DNA of 64,000 bases from Symsagittifera roscoffensis (Eukaryota; Xenacoelomorpha; Acoela; Convolutidae). Below the pieces are notes generated by a model that was not told the origin of the DNA, made no database searches, and saw only the letters and a list, made by a program, of their open reading frames with translations. The position numbers and the translations under genes were made by a program. Positions 31,510 to 42,871 of the stretch are shown here, one piece after another; the stretch's first letter is position 1, and each line of letters opens with the position of its first letter. The DNA lies in NCBI RefSeq assembly GCF_963678635.1, contig NC_087067.1:34976766-35040765 (forward strand). Reading direction: 5' to 3'.

Positions 31510-34006
31510 GTGGAAGACTTGTTAATATCACGAGATAACATTGACCGCGTAAATGTTACACCGACAAGCAATGGCCGCACAGGATTGACTCAAGTCATGC
31601 AAGAACTGCAAATGGAAAATGTGCTACTAGTAACTGATCCGAATCTTGAAAGCCATGACGAAGACATAATGATGGAAGCATTCGGTGCGTCACTCGACAG
31701 ATCAATATGTCTTGATCATTCGATTTGGACTGAAAGATGGATGTAAAGTGTATGGTTGCCAAAAAGACTATATATTTTGCCTAATGGTAACATTGGTAGG
31801 AAGTACGTTGACCTCTTGACACTTGAACTGAAGCTTCTTTCTACCACTGCTGATTCCACTTCAGAAAGAGTGCTGGTGATGAGTCGTGTTTTGTTACAAA
31901 GATATCCAATGATCAAAGCATCAAAAGACATTCGAACACTTATTGGAGGGCGCATTGAAGACTTGAAGGAAAACAAATTCGACAAGTTGTTGGCGGAAGC
32001 AGTGAGATGTGGCAAAAAGAAACAAATAAATCAAGATGGTTTGGACGACAAACATGTCTCGAAAGTGTTTGCTTCATTAATGATGAAAGGCAAAGTGAGA
32101 AGCGCTATGCGGTGACTCTCGGAGAGAGCATGCGGGGTGTGCTTGATCCGATCCAAGAGGAGAAGAAAGTTGTCACCGTTTTAGAGACTTTGAAGTCAAA
32201 GCATCCAGAGCCACACAAGTCACGTCTCTCTTCGCAATTGCAAGTGCCAGTTTTATCCAACTTTGAAGATGTTATAATCAGTTCTGCTTCCATTGAAAAG
32301 ACGACACGTTCTTTGCAGGGCAGCTCGGGAGCTTCGAAAACAGATTCTGAACATTGGCAGATGGTTTTATTACGTCATGGGGCTCACAGATCACACTTGA
32401 GAGACGAAGTTGCAACTCTCGCCACAAAAATGTGCAATCGATCCTTACCATGGTCGAAAAAGCGAGTACTTGTTTCTGGAAGATTGATAGCGCTTCATAA
32501 ATGTCCTGGCGTGCGACCTATTGGCATAGGTGAGTGTCTACGGAGAATAATGTGACCTTGACGAAACATGTTCGACTGATCAATTAGCTTGTGGGCTGAA
32601 AGCTGGCGTTGAAAGCTGGCGTTGAAGGAAGGTCCCGCCTTCGGTTAGTTTCCAGAGCCTTCCAAAAGTTTTCTGATTGTCGATAAACAATATGCTGAAG
32701 AAGCGCATCTCATATTTGACAAGTACTCGATTACTATAGTGGAAGGGAAGAGGTTTTTGGGCGGTTTCATTGGAGACGGAAATGAGAGGGACATCTACCT
32801 GAAAAAGGAAGAACTTGAATGTGTAGACAAAATTGAGAAACTTTCTTTTGTGGCAAAAACAGATTCCTAATGTGCTTTATCAGGACTGACTAAGTCCCTA
32901 CAAGCGGAATGGAATTTTTCCCATCGTGTTTTGGGTGGTTCTAGTCAGCTTTTTCAACCGCTAGAGAACCTTCTGATGGAGAAATTCTTACCTGCGATAC
33001 TTGGAACTTCGTCGATTTCCTCAATGGAGAGACGTCTCTTTTGTTTGCCAGCAAGAAAGGGTGGCCCTGGAGTGTCTAACCCAACCAGTTTCGCTGATGA
33101 GTCTTACAACATGTCACGGGAAGCAGTTACGGTTCTTTATGATGCAATTTTTGATCAGTACGGTTTTCCCATGAAGACCACAGAAAGCAAATGTCTCGAT
33201 CGCGGAAAAAACATCATCAAATAATGGAAGAAAAACATGAAGAGTTGTTGGGGGAGTTATTGAATGAGCTACCAGCAGACCAAGTTCGCGCAGTAAAAAG
33301 AATCATTGAAGGAAGTTTGTCTGCCTGGCTGACAGCGTTACCGATTGCTGCAGAAAACTTTGATCTTTCGGAAGTGGAGTTTTGGGATGCATTGAGTGTC
33401 CGTTATAACAAAAATTTGAACGCTTCGCCAATTTTTTGTGATAGTTGTCAGTCACCATTCACCCTACGGCGTGCGTTAGCGTGCAAAAAGGTGGTCTCTT
33501 AACTTTACGGCACAATGAGATTAGGGATGCTGGGGGCGACTTAGCTTCTTTAGTGTGGAAGGATGTACAGAGAGAGCCTGTAAATAGAGAATACAACCCG
33601 CAAGATGAGACACCCGCATTAATTGCAGATTTGTTTTGTCGTGGAGCTTATGTTAGACAGGGAGGAGCGCCTTTTGATTTTCGTGTCTCTGACACCGACG
33701 CCATCTACTATCAGAACAGAAGCAGAGGTTGAGAAAAAGACATAATTTTCAAACGCGTGTCAGGAAAGACATATGTCTTTCACTCCTCTTGTGTCTGTTG
33801 ATGGGATGCTCGCTCCAGAACTTGCTAATTTCCTTCGAAGAATAGGAGAAGCATTATCTATCAAGTGGGAGAAACCCTATAGTAAAACTATGAACTGGGT
33901 GAAGTGCCGGCTGTCTTTTGCCGTGCTCCGTGCTTCCAGTGTGTGCTTCCGAGGCACAAGGACTAAGTGGAGGAGTCTTGGCTCAGACCATGTTTTATTA
34001 CCCTAG
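31510..34006 (+). pseudogene. RLE-type (R2-like) non-LTR retroelement, fullest copy, palm region deleted
   Basis: Encodes, in several frames, a reverse transcriptase with a C-terminal restriction-like endonuclease, resembling proteins common in cnidarian and other invertebrate genomes. In order: 31756-32115 N-terminal region (LPNGNIGRKYVDLLTLEL; SKVFASLMMKGKVRSAMR); 32125-32555 (LETLKSKHPEP; GSSGASKTDSEHW; SGRLIALHKCPGVRPIGIGE), the conserved RT entry region; a break at about 32560-32640; 32650-33224 post-RT region (GKRFLGGFIGDGNERDIYLK; CLPARKGGPGVSNPTSFADE); 33191-33502 with CDSC...ALAC, a zinc-knuckle-like Cys cluster (usual His is Arg); 33480-33735 with RHNEIRDAGG and CRGAYVRQGGAPFDFRV, the endonuclease core; 33773-34006 C-terminus. 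The catalytic palm with its Asp-Asp motif is missing, so this copy cannot be active. Confidence 0.75.
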
Positions 34007-34127
34007 AGAAATATTTATGGATGTCCTACAATGAAGAGAAATTGGCTAGCTATGTGCAAACTCTGCTAGTAATGTAAAACGTGGACCTAAACGAAACAAA
34101 AATGTTGAAAAAATGAACCAAATAGAT

Positions 34128-34590
34128 AATTGCCTGATTTCATTCATTATAAAAAATTATAATCGATTATAATTGTATCGAAAAATAGACGAATAATTAA
34201 TCGATTATAATTGATTATAATGGATTATAATTAATTATAATTTGATTTAAAAAAGAGAGATTATTATCGATTATTAATTGACTAAAATCAATTTTTTCTC
34301 AATTTTAGTGAGACTGGTACTAAAATCGTAATATAATCGATTAATAACGCTTGAAATTGGATGCGGGTATGCATAAAATGTTCATTGCTTTGGTATTATT
34401 GAAATATTATTTTTCAGATTAGCTAACAAAAGCTGATATTTTTCAGTTTCTCTGCTCTTCACCCATTCTGCGCTTAGACCATTCTGCTTATTGACTGGCC
34501 ACCATCATAGATTGATTTTAAACTGAGGGGCAAATTAACATTTATCAAAAGCTGCTATACTTTTTTCTTCAAATTTGATCAAATTGGTCC
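34128..34590 (+). repeat. AT-rich segmental repeat, short copy C
   Basis: Starts in the ATCGATTATAATTG-rich part and then jumps at GATGCGGGTA/TGCATAAAATG to the segment ending ACTGGCCACCATC. This skips about 0.8 kb present in copies A (23010-23790) and B (27850-29660 minus the insertion). It lies directly after the retroelement. Confidence 0.7.
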
Positions 34591-34771
34591 CCAAGATTGT
34601 GAAATATCTTTCCACAATTTGCAGAAAGAAAAACGCCGAGTTATTGGAATGATCACATATTACTTCAGGACGAGGAAGAATGGTTTCTGTGACAGAGAAC
34701 TACAAAAAATTTACAGCTGACGGAATTTTTTTTGCAAAATTTAACTGCAATCGGCAAGTTTAACAAATAAA

Positions 34772-35696
34772 CCCGGGTCGAGGCCCGCGACTTTTGTAGA
34801 TCCATAGCCCGGACAGGGTTTTGGAATATACCGTATCTCGGTCTCACTAGTCAAAAAATTAGTCGCGGAAAGAGTGTGGAAATATCGTACTTCGATCTCG
34901 AAAATTAGTCGCAGAATGGTCAAAAACTAGTCGCGACATGGTATCTCGGTCGCGATAGTCGAAAAAAGGGTCGCAGAAAGAGCCTGGAAATGATGTATAT
35001 TTATTGGTCTTGACAGTTAGTTGCGGCAGGGTCATAAATTTAGTCGCGGTATTGTTAAAAAATTGTCGCGGCATTGTCAAAAAATTTGTCGCGGCATGGT
35101 CAAAAAACTCTGTCGCGGCGTAGAGCTCGACTAGATGCAGCAAACGTCAGCTAGCGATTCTTTATGTTTGTGATCATATACAAGACCGTCTCAAGAAAGC
35201 CTACAAATGGTCCAATATCAACTATAAGCGTTTTAAGGCTACGGAAAAATTGCAGTCAAAAACAAAACGCTAGGAAATAATCACGCCAAACGGGTAGTTC
35301 AACATTTCAACTACTCAAATATATCAAACAGTCATATATCAAACAGTCAAATTGATTGACAAACAGCAAATTTTTCCTTAAAAGTTAAAACTATTACAAC
35401 AAGCAAAACTGTAGAACAAAAAGAAATTGCAATTTCAGCACATTGAAAAACACCCGGGTTGACAAAAAATGCTTATCATATACTATTTCATATTATGAAA
35501 AAAATGCCTTAGGTTGCGCCGGTTCCGATGGTGTTTTGAGTCGCGCCGGTCGCGGTGGTTTTTTTTCAGTCGCGCCGGTCGCGGTGGTTTTTTTTAGTCG
35601 CGCCGGTCGCGGTGATTTTTTTTCAGTCGCGCCGGTCTTCAATTGCCAAGTTTGAGTCGCGCCGGTCTTTTCTTAAGTCGCGGACCTTGACCCGGG
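34772..35696. mobile_element. Putative DNA transposon/MITE with CCCGGGTC ends and GTCGCG repeats
   Basis: Imperfect inverted ends: left CCCGGGTCGAGGCCCGCGAC (34772-34791); right end, read on the minus strand, CCCGGGTCAAGGTCCGCGAC (35696-35677), two mismatches in 20. Subterminal direct repeats fill both sides: on the left about nine variants of AGTCGCGG(C)ATGGTCAAAAA (34858-35120); on the right four units of AGTCGCGCCGGTCGCGGTGG-like sequence with T-runs (35545-35670). No ORF of note, and no clear target-site duplication at CCCGGG. Subterminal repeats of this kind are typical transposase-binding sites. A third CCCGGG at 35453 could mark a nested end. Confidence 0.55.
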
Positions 35697-36079
35697 CAAG
35701 TCTGTTGTCAGTTTATTTAACCAATTATGAGTAGCTGAAAATCCAATTTGGCGCCACTTCATTATCGCTCATTGGTGCTCTAGTTTGTTCAGCCCATAAA
35801 TTGATTGGTACATTCTCGAACTCTCTGTAATTTCGCCCGAAAAACATATTTACTTTTGAAAACTTGGCTGTTATGGACCTTATCAACGTTTCTAATTAGC
35901 TCTATTTCACTTATAGTCTAAATTACCAAGATATCATTATAGTACTTGAGACAAGCGAGGAAAAACTCGATTGCTTCTCACCTTTCTTACGTTCTTCAAG
36001 ACTTTTGGTAAAAAGTTTTCCAAATAATCTCTAGTAGCAGTTTTCAATCGCTGCTATAAAGTTTATCGACAGAACAGAA

Positions 36080-36320
36080 ATGAATCAATTTGACTTCTAT
36101 AGCGAGGGAGTGTTTCCCACAAACACGACATTTAGCGCAGACATAAGTTTCAAGCCGGATGTGAATATGATCACAGTTGTCGGCAACATGGTCTTGTCGG
36201 CTCTCTGCATTGCTACCCAACTGGTCATCATCTGTGTCTCTGTGGGGCTAGAGGGAGACTTTTCGGCCAGGAATCTCATCGGCTTCCAGGCCTGCTGCGA
36301 GATTCTGAAGCGACTCGCGA
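36080..36320 (+). CDS. Class A GPCR, exon 1 (TM1-TM2)
   Basis: 80 codons plus one base. An extracellular N-terminus with an N-glycosylation motif (NTT) is followed by TM1 (VVGNMVLSALCIATQLVIIC, with the GN pair expected in class A TM1) and TM2 (ARNLIGFQACCEILKRLA). The proposed donor is A|GTGTCC at 36321; it is weak, but it leaves phase 1, exactly what exon 2 needs. The frame stays open 30 codons further into the intron, ending in TAG. Upstream (35700-36079) is AT-rich with a CTATAAAG at 36052. The receptor resembles nematode-type chemosensory or peptide receptors; the ligand cannot be inferred. Confidence 0.65.
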
Positions 36321-36872
36321 GTGTCCATTTTGCGTCTTGTCTCATTCATAGTTAGTTCAGAACAAAAATTGTTTTCTCAAAGATCATCATGAAAGTTATC
36401 TGAGACAAAACTTGTCGCCAAGTCAATTCTCCTATTTAAGAGGGCGATCTCAATTTTTAATTAGTTAACTGATTCGAATCACTTTTTACGTAGAAACTGA
36501 AATAAATTCATGATGTTATTCAAAGACATGATCCTCTTTAAACGCAATGAAAATAAAAAATGCGCACCCTACTCTCTCAATTCTGATTCTTATACTATTC
36601 TCATTTAAAAAATTTCACTAGAAATTGTCAAAAAGTAAAAACGAAAATGTGTGACAGTGACTGATGCATTGTTTGGATTTATTCGGGCAATCTCTTCCCT
36701 TAAAGTACTTTAATCCGCGCCCCCAAATGTGTGCATGCGTCTGTGTGCTTTTTTCCCTTGGTAATTCAAAGTTTTGGCATTTTAATTGGTTGCATAACTC
36801 TGGAAAGTTTCCATCCACTTTCCAGAGGGAGATAATGTGTAGTAGATCCAGGTTTCTTTTGTTGTTTTCCAG

Positions 36873-37291
36873 CACATCGCTTCTGTTCCTTCACCCGGAG
36901 TCTCATCCAGTGCAAGTTCATGATCTATCTGCCCTCACTGCTCTTTGTCATCCCAGACTGGATGAACCTTCTGGTGTCTCTGGACCGCATCATCGCAGTC
37001 AGTCCACACAGTGCGTTCTGGTACAAACAAAACTGCACGCGAAATGCCGCCTGGATTCCGATTGTACTGATGACGTCACTCGTGTCGGTGGTGATGTTTC
37101 CGAGACTCATTTTCGGCTCCATTTCCGAGGACGGGTCTGTGTGTCGTGTGGAAACTGGGGAGTTTCTGTTGATGACGGCTACTGAGACCATGTATGTGGG
37201 TCTTGCGGCGTCCATCTACGTGGCTATCTGTAATGTCATCCTCATTGCTCTGATGAAGATGAGACCTAGACAGTCTCGAAATGAGAAATCG
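36873..37291 (+). CDS. Class A GPCR, exon 2 (TM3-TM5)
   Basis: 419 nt from acceptor TTGTTTTCCAG to donor TCG|GTGCGT. It starts with two bases completing the split codon and ends in phase 0. Contents: extracellular loop 1 with Cys (CSFTRSLIQCKF), TM3 ending LLVSLDRIIAVSPHSAFWY (DRI in place of DRY), TM4 (WIPIVLMTSLVSVVMF), loop 2 with Cys in DGSVCRVETG (a likely disulphide partner of the TM3 Cys), TM5 (MYVGLAASIYVAICNVILI) and a basic intracellular loop (MKMRPRQSRNEKS). The DR motif, paired cysteines and helix order are all as expected for a functional receptor, and no stop interrupts it. Confidence 0.8.
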
Positions 37292-40200
37292 GTGCGTATT
37301 CACCACTGTAAATTTCAGAGACAAACTTCGCAATGAATATAGCATTTATACTCCCGGGAAAACTTCCATAGACCAAAAGAGCTTGTCATGCAATTCCAAA
37401 ACCTATATCTATGGAAAAATGCCTGTAATAAAATTTCGTTAGGGCGACAATTCGTAACAGGCGGCAATTTGTATCAGGCGACAACGTGTAACATGCCACA
37501 ATTTGTACCAATGCATTGACAAGTAGAATACGCTTGCTCCACTGCGCTCACATCAGGCACGAGAGAAGTCATTACGAGACCAAACTGTGCGCCGAATTTT
37601 GTGTCTGTAGGTCAGTGGAACCCAGGGACAAGTCTTTAAACATGTTCCAAAATATAAGTCGAAATAACATGCAACATTTTATTGGATTCCGCGTATAAAG
37701 ACCTGTAACGTAAATTTTGTCGGCATTATTTGTTTTGTCACCGATTCCGCAGCAAGCGATTATAGCTGCTTGTTTTGAATTCCACGACTGTAAACGGATT
37801 CTGCAAGTTATCCGTGGATTCCGCAAATGTAAGTGCAAACCGCAAATGTAGGCGGATTACGCAAATTTTAACTGCTTACTGCAATTCTGTATTTTACTGA
37901 AGCAAACCAATTTGCTTATGAACGATTAAATGCTAGAGCTGTTGCTATTATCTAGCCAATGCGGAAATTAAAAGCAAGGATTTAATCCTTGTCAGCGGAA
38001 TCCACGAACAAATGTTAAATCCTTGACAAACTCAATCGGTGGATGTATTCTTTGGTAATTGTAATAAATTTCCCAGCAAGCAGCTTTTGGGATCCTTTGA
38101 AAAAACAATCATCGAATGAAATCAATGGGTTGATAACGTTTAGAAATACAACGTAAAGCACATCACTGAAAAAGCTCATTATTTGAGACTAGTTGATTAA
38201 GAGTGATTTCAAATCATCTGCATTTGAGATGAGATGAGATTGAATTCAAACGTTTTAAGTTATTTCAATTTATCAGTATTTGAGATAAGATGAGAGTAAT
38301 TTCCAAATTGATTGGCGGGAGGTTTTTTCAGGCTGACTAATTTCACTCCCCGTGGGAGGTTTTGTTTGGGGGAGAGCTTGGATCTTGTTGCTTTATAAAG
38401 ATTGTCAAAATGATTTAGCCTAATCTGGTTTCTTCTATTTTTTTTCCTCTCTTTGTTTAAAATAACCGCAATGGCGACCAGATTGAGAAAAAAATTATTT
38501 AAATGAAATGAATTGAAATTTAAATGATGTGATGAATTTTTTACTCCAGTTTGTTCAGTTTTTTTCAACAATGAAAAGAATTGAAGTTAAAATGAACTGA
38601 TGGATTGTCTTACTTCAGTGGCAGGTATTAAAATTAAATGTTGGGTGGTATGTTAATTGACAGGAATTGAGATTGAACGGTCGATTTGGCAGTAATTGAA
38701 TTTGAACATTTGAAATGGCGGGAATTGCGAGAGCGGCGGGAATTGAGTTGACAGTAATTAAGTTGGCAGAAATTCAGTCGATTGGTTGGAGGTGAAAGTC
38801 AAGCAGTGGTTGAAATTGTTCTCGCTGGTGACCACCTGGTGACAAACAATTTAAACTAAAACGCTAGTCTAAACGTTACTGCAACCGTCTAACAAAATGC
38901 GAATTACGCATTTAGTTGCGGATTTCGCAACATCGCAAACTTATTCTGCATAAAATTTGTAATTAGTTTGTGGCTTAAAAAATTGGCCTGTTTATGGCAC
39001 AACTCTGAGTGGTACAGTAATTTAGCTAATTGTTTGCGGTATCTTTTTGGCCTTTTGCGGAATCTGCTTACTATTCACAAATTTCACAATTGGCCTCTTA
39101 GTGATTTTGCGCGTGAATCAGTGTTTCCGGCTTAACCTACTGTTACGAAATGTCAAATTTTTTGCTCCTTACAAACTGTTGACTCACAAAAAATTTCATT
39201 CGTTTTTTGCTAAAATGGTGTAATGCATTTTTGAAAAACAAAACTTTTTTCTTGTTTTGGCATGTGCATAATGTCAGTGTATGGTCCTAAATAAAAAAAA
39301 TCTATTTGACAAAAAACTTTTTAATGCAAAATTGATCTTTTAACATGCCTTGATACGCAAAAATTTGGGTAGTTTTCTGTTTTTCATAATAACTCAAAAA
39401 ATATATAGATTTTTTTCAAAATATTTTTGTATGCGTATGGCAAATCATGAATAGTTGAAAATTGAATCGCAAAAACTTAGCTTTTTGGTTGTCAGAGACA
39501 TCTGTCTTCAGGATGTGTTCAATGCAGTTTTCATGTAAGACCTTTGGTGACTCTAGTTTTCAGTAACAAGGGTCTTCACTTGATCATTTATGTATGGAGA
39601 TGGTAAAACTCGTACCTTTCCATCCATAAAGAAATATAATTGAACTTAATTCTCAAATTGATTGGGTGCTGTTCGTGGCCGAGCTCAACCAAACTTTTTG
39701 AGAAGAAACAAAAAAATTTGTTTTGTTTATATATTGTTTTATGGAAAAAGCTATTCATACAATTTCGTACAATAAAAGTCACTAATCATAAACCTTTCAT
39801 GCAGTTTTCTGTAGTTATGGTTTTACATGAAAAGTGTCTGACTAACATTTTTCCATATCCTTAAACTATAAGACTAGCTTTCTTGCTCGACACGGGTTTT
39901 TCTGGATCACCGTTACTGAGGAGAAGTTTTGAATAAGAGTTTTTGTTACCATTAAGACATCCTGCACTGACAAAAATGGCTTCCAGTCGAGTGAAATTGA
40001 TATAAATCGATTTTAAATCGATCTGAATCGGCAAACAATGGACATTTTACGAAATTAAATAGATTGGAAATTGATTTAAATTGATCTTTCTTGAAAATTT
40101 TGGATCGATTTAAGTGTCCAAAAAACCGATTTAAATCGATTTGGATGGATTTTCCGACTCACTAAAATCCATCCGAATCTCACCTAAATCTATCAGAAAC

Positions 40201-42270
40201 TCACTTAAATCCATTTCCAATCGATTTAAATTGATCTTGTTTGAAAATTTTGGATTGATTTAAGTGTTTATGGAAAAATATTATTCATACAATTACGTAT
40301 AAAAAATCACTATTCGATAACCTTTCATGCAGTTTTTTGTAGTTATGGTTTTGCATGAAAAAATGTCTGACCAACTTTTTTCCATATCTTTAAACTATAT
40401 GACTAGCTTTTTGGCCAACATGGGTTGTTCTGATCAACGTTGCTGAAGAGAAGTTTTGAATATGAGTTTTTGTTACCATTAAGACATCCCGCACTGACAA
40501 AAACGGCTTCCGGTCGAGTGAAATTGATATAAATTGAAATTAAATTGATCTGAATCGGTTAACAATGGACATTTACGAACCTAACTGGACTTCAAATCGA
40601 TTTAAATTGATCTTTCTTGAAAATTTTGCTTCGATTTAAGTGTCTAAAAAATCAATATAAACTGATTTGAATCAATTTTCTGACACACTGAAATCGACTT
40701 TTTTGCTAACAAGGCAAAAAAACATGCTATTTAGAAAAATAATTGAAAAAGAATTCAAGAAACAAAAAAAATGTCAATACAAACCAGATTTTGAGCTCAA
40801 AAATGCAATAAAATTATAGAAAGTCATCATTGTAAATCAGATCTTGGCCAAAAAATCCATGCAACAAATGAAAAAACTGGTCAATATCAATTGGGCAAAA
40901 ACAAATGTATTAAATAGAACAATAGGCCAAATTTTTAGCTCAACAATATGCAACAAAAATGTAGAAAGCTATCATTGTAAATCAGATTTCGTGGAATAAC
41001 ATATGTAACAAACTAAGAAAATTGTCAAAATAAACCAATATTTGAGCTCAAAAATATGCAGTGAGTCAAATTAAACCAGATTTTGGGCTCAAAAATAAAA
41101 TATGCACTCATTTATTATCGAGTGTTGGGGGAGAGGGTGGGCGCAAATTCCTTCTCTCCTCCCCCCCCCCCCCCCCCATAAATCCGCTACTGTTAGAAAT
41201 CCTAAGTTGAAATAAACAAGTTTAGTTTTGAGCTCGAAATAATTCATTTTTGGATGGTATGCTGGGAGCGGGGGAGCGTTGGAGCTGGGAGCGGGTGCAG
41301 ACTGAGGAGAGGAGAACAGCGGTAACGACATCTAACAGAAAGTTTTAATTTTTTTTCTGCTATTCGAAAATTTGAAGAAATGAAAGAATTTAAAAAAATC
41401 TATTTAAACCGATTTAAAATCGATTTAGATCAATTTATTTTTAGGTCCGATTTAAGATCAATTCAAATTGATTTGAAAAGGACTGGAATCCATCTTTTTA
41501 GCGTTGATGTTAGATGGATTTGGATCGATTTAAAGTTATTCAAATCGATCTGAAATTTTTTTGAGCAACTTGCTTTTTTACAACTTAAATCGATCTCAAT
41601 TTGATCTGCATACTAAAATTGATCTAAATTCGTTCTTGTCAGTACAGGATTGCTTCTGAGACTGCTGAGAATGATTACTTTTATTTGACCCTCTCATAAT
41701 TCTCATGTAAAAGAAAAATCAAAAACAATTGTTGAATTTTGTTTTTGAAACAAATTCAACATTTTTTAAAAAGTTTTTTAAGGAAAGATTGGACATGGCT
41801 TTCAGCAAGCATTCTAACTACGAATAAAATCACATATGTAGAAACATAATTGGAAAAAATGAACATCATAAACTCTAAAAATGGATCGTGTAAATTTATT
41901 CGACAAGTTATTGTGTCATGCAAAGAATTGTGTAAAACACAATTTTTCAGTATGTCGAATAATTTCACACGATGAAAATTAACCATGTGCTGCAAAATCG
42001 TGTGAAAAGTCGAATGTTACAAAAAAAACTACTTGATTCGTTATCACACGTTTCCATCAATTTGAATTTTGCAAATCGAATTTATCAATCGTTAAGAGTA
42101 ATCAATTCCAAAAAGTCTCAAAGGAACGTCAAACGAAGGTATGACTTTTTTTCAAACAACCTTAGCTCTCAACTGGCAGTCTTAGCAGTCGCTCAATAGG
42201 CGTCCTTTTGTAACTCGTTTCCCATGATTTTTTTTTCGCGGTTGCTTCTTCTTTGTTTTGTTTTTTACAG
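37292..42270 (+). other. GPCR intron 2, about 5 kb
   Basis: Bounded by GTGCGT and TTTTTTACAG. It contains degenerate GGCGACAATTTGTA(A)CA words (37440-37510), GGATTCCGCAAAT words (37740-37860), a two-copy direct repeat with AAATCGATTTAAAT words (39736-40690), degenerate ~150-bp repeats around ATGCAACAAA...TCATTGTAAATCAGAT (40780-41010), and a poly-C tract at 41158-41177 followed by TAAATCCGCTACTG, which resembles the end of a hAT-like element. No coding exon was recognised inside. Confidence 0.65.
39736..40690 (+). repeat. Two-copy direct repeat in intron, about 533-bp period
   Basis: 39736-40265 and 40270-40690 share TATGGAAAAA...CCTTTCATGCAGTTTT, TGTAGTTATGGTTTT and GACTAGCTTT, ending in clusters of AAATCGATTTAAAT words. 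The second copy is shorter and diverged. Confidence 0.7.
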
Positions 42271-42351
42271 GTAACTACTGCGTTGAAGATCAATTGTGTC
42301 ATCTTTTCTGTCACTTCTGGTCTGCACTACGGACTCCTCATATCTATCCAG
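42271..42351 (+). CDS. Class A GPCR, exon 3 (TM6)
   Basis: An 81-nt exon from TTTTTTACAG to a GTATCT donor, phase 0 on both sides, encoding VTTALKINCVIFSVTSGLHY followed by GLLISIQ. It continues the basic loop at the end of exon 2 into a TM6-like helix. With exons 1 and 2 this gives about 247 residues. I could not find an exon with TM7 (NPxxY-type) in the remaining 21 kb; it may lie beyond the window, be too short to spot, or be lost. Confidence 0.7.
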
Positions 42352-42361
42352 GTATCTTTAG

Positions 42362-42502
42362 CTAGACACACACAACACACAAACACACAAGCACACACAT
42401 AAACAGACGCACACGCACACACACACCACATATACACACAAACACACAAGCACACACACACCACATATACACACAAACACACAAGCACACACACATGCAC
42501 AA
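42362..42502 (+). repeat. (CA)n-rich microsatellite after GPCR exon 3
   Basis: Interrupted CA repeat with ACACAAGCACACACA and CATATACACACAAACAC sub-units. It starts 10 bp after the exon 3 donor, so it lies at the very start of the following intron. Confidence 0.9.
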
Positions 42503-42871
42503 CACTGCCTAAGGCGACCTTTCCTGAGCTGGATTTTTATCGATAATAATCGATTGAAACGATTTTTTAGTAACAAAAATATTGGACAAGGAAATCGATC
42601 ATAGATGCCAGTTTCAAAAGCTAGATTCATTTTGAATCTATCCAAATTATCAAATCCATATTATCATTTGTTTTTGTTCATAACAAAACAATCAACTTTA
42701 AACCATGAGTCATCTGTTATAATCGATTTTTTTCCTATAATCAATCCATGAAAACCGAATTATTTCCTTCACAAAAATCCATCACTTTTATTTTGGTGTT
42801 CTGCATAAAAACTGTTTATTCAGCGTGTTGCACTTTTTCTGCATTACTATGACGAATCAAAAACAAATTTT

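Larger units (their letters stand above)
26829..31697 (+). repeat. AT-rich segmental repeat, copy B
   Basis: The longer copy of 21995-25690, with an extra 1.03 kb (about 28195-29235) that carries a nucleotidyltransferase-like exon. It ends in the (TTGCAACTA)n tracts and runs into the fullest copy of the RLE-type retroelement. Apart from the exon, no gene is seen. Confidence 0.8.

Noticed and set aside
42358-42645. Minus-strand Cys/Val-rich 95-codon frame
   Set aside because: It is the translation of the (CA)n microsatellite.
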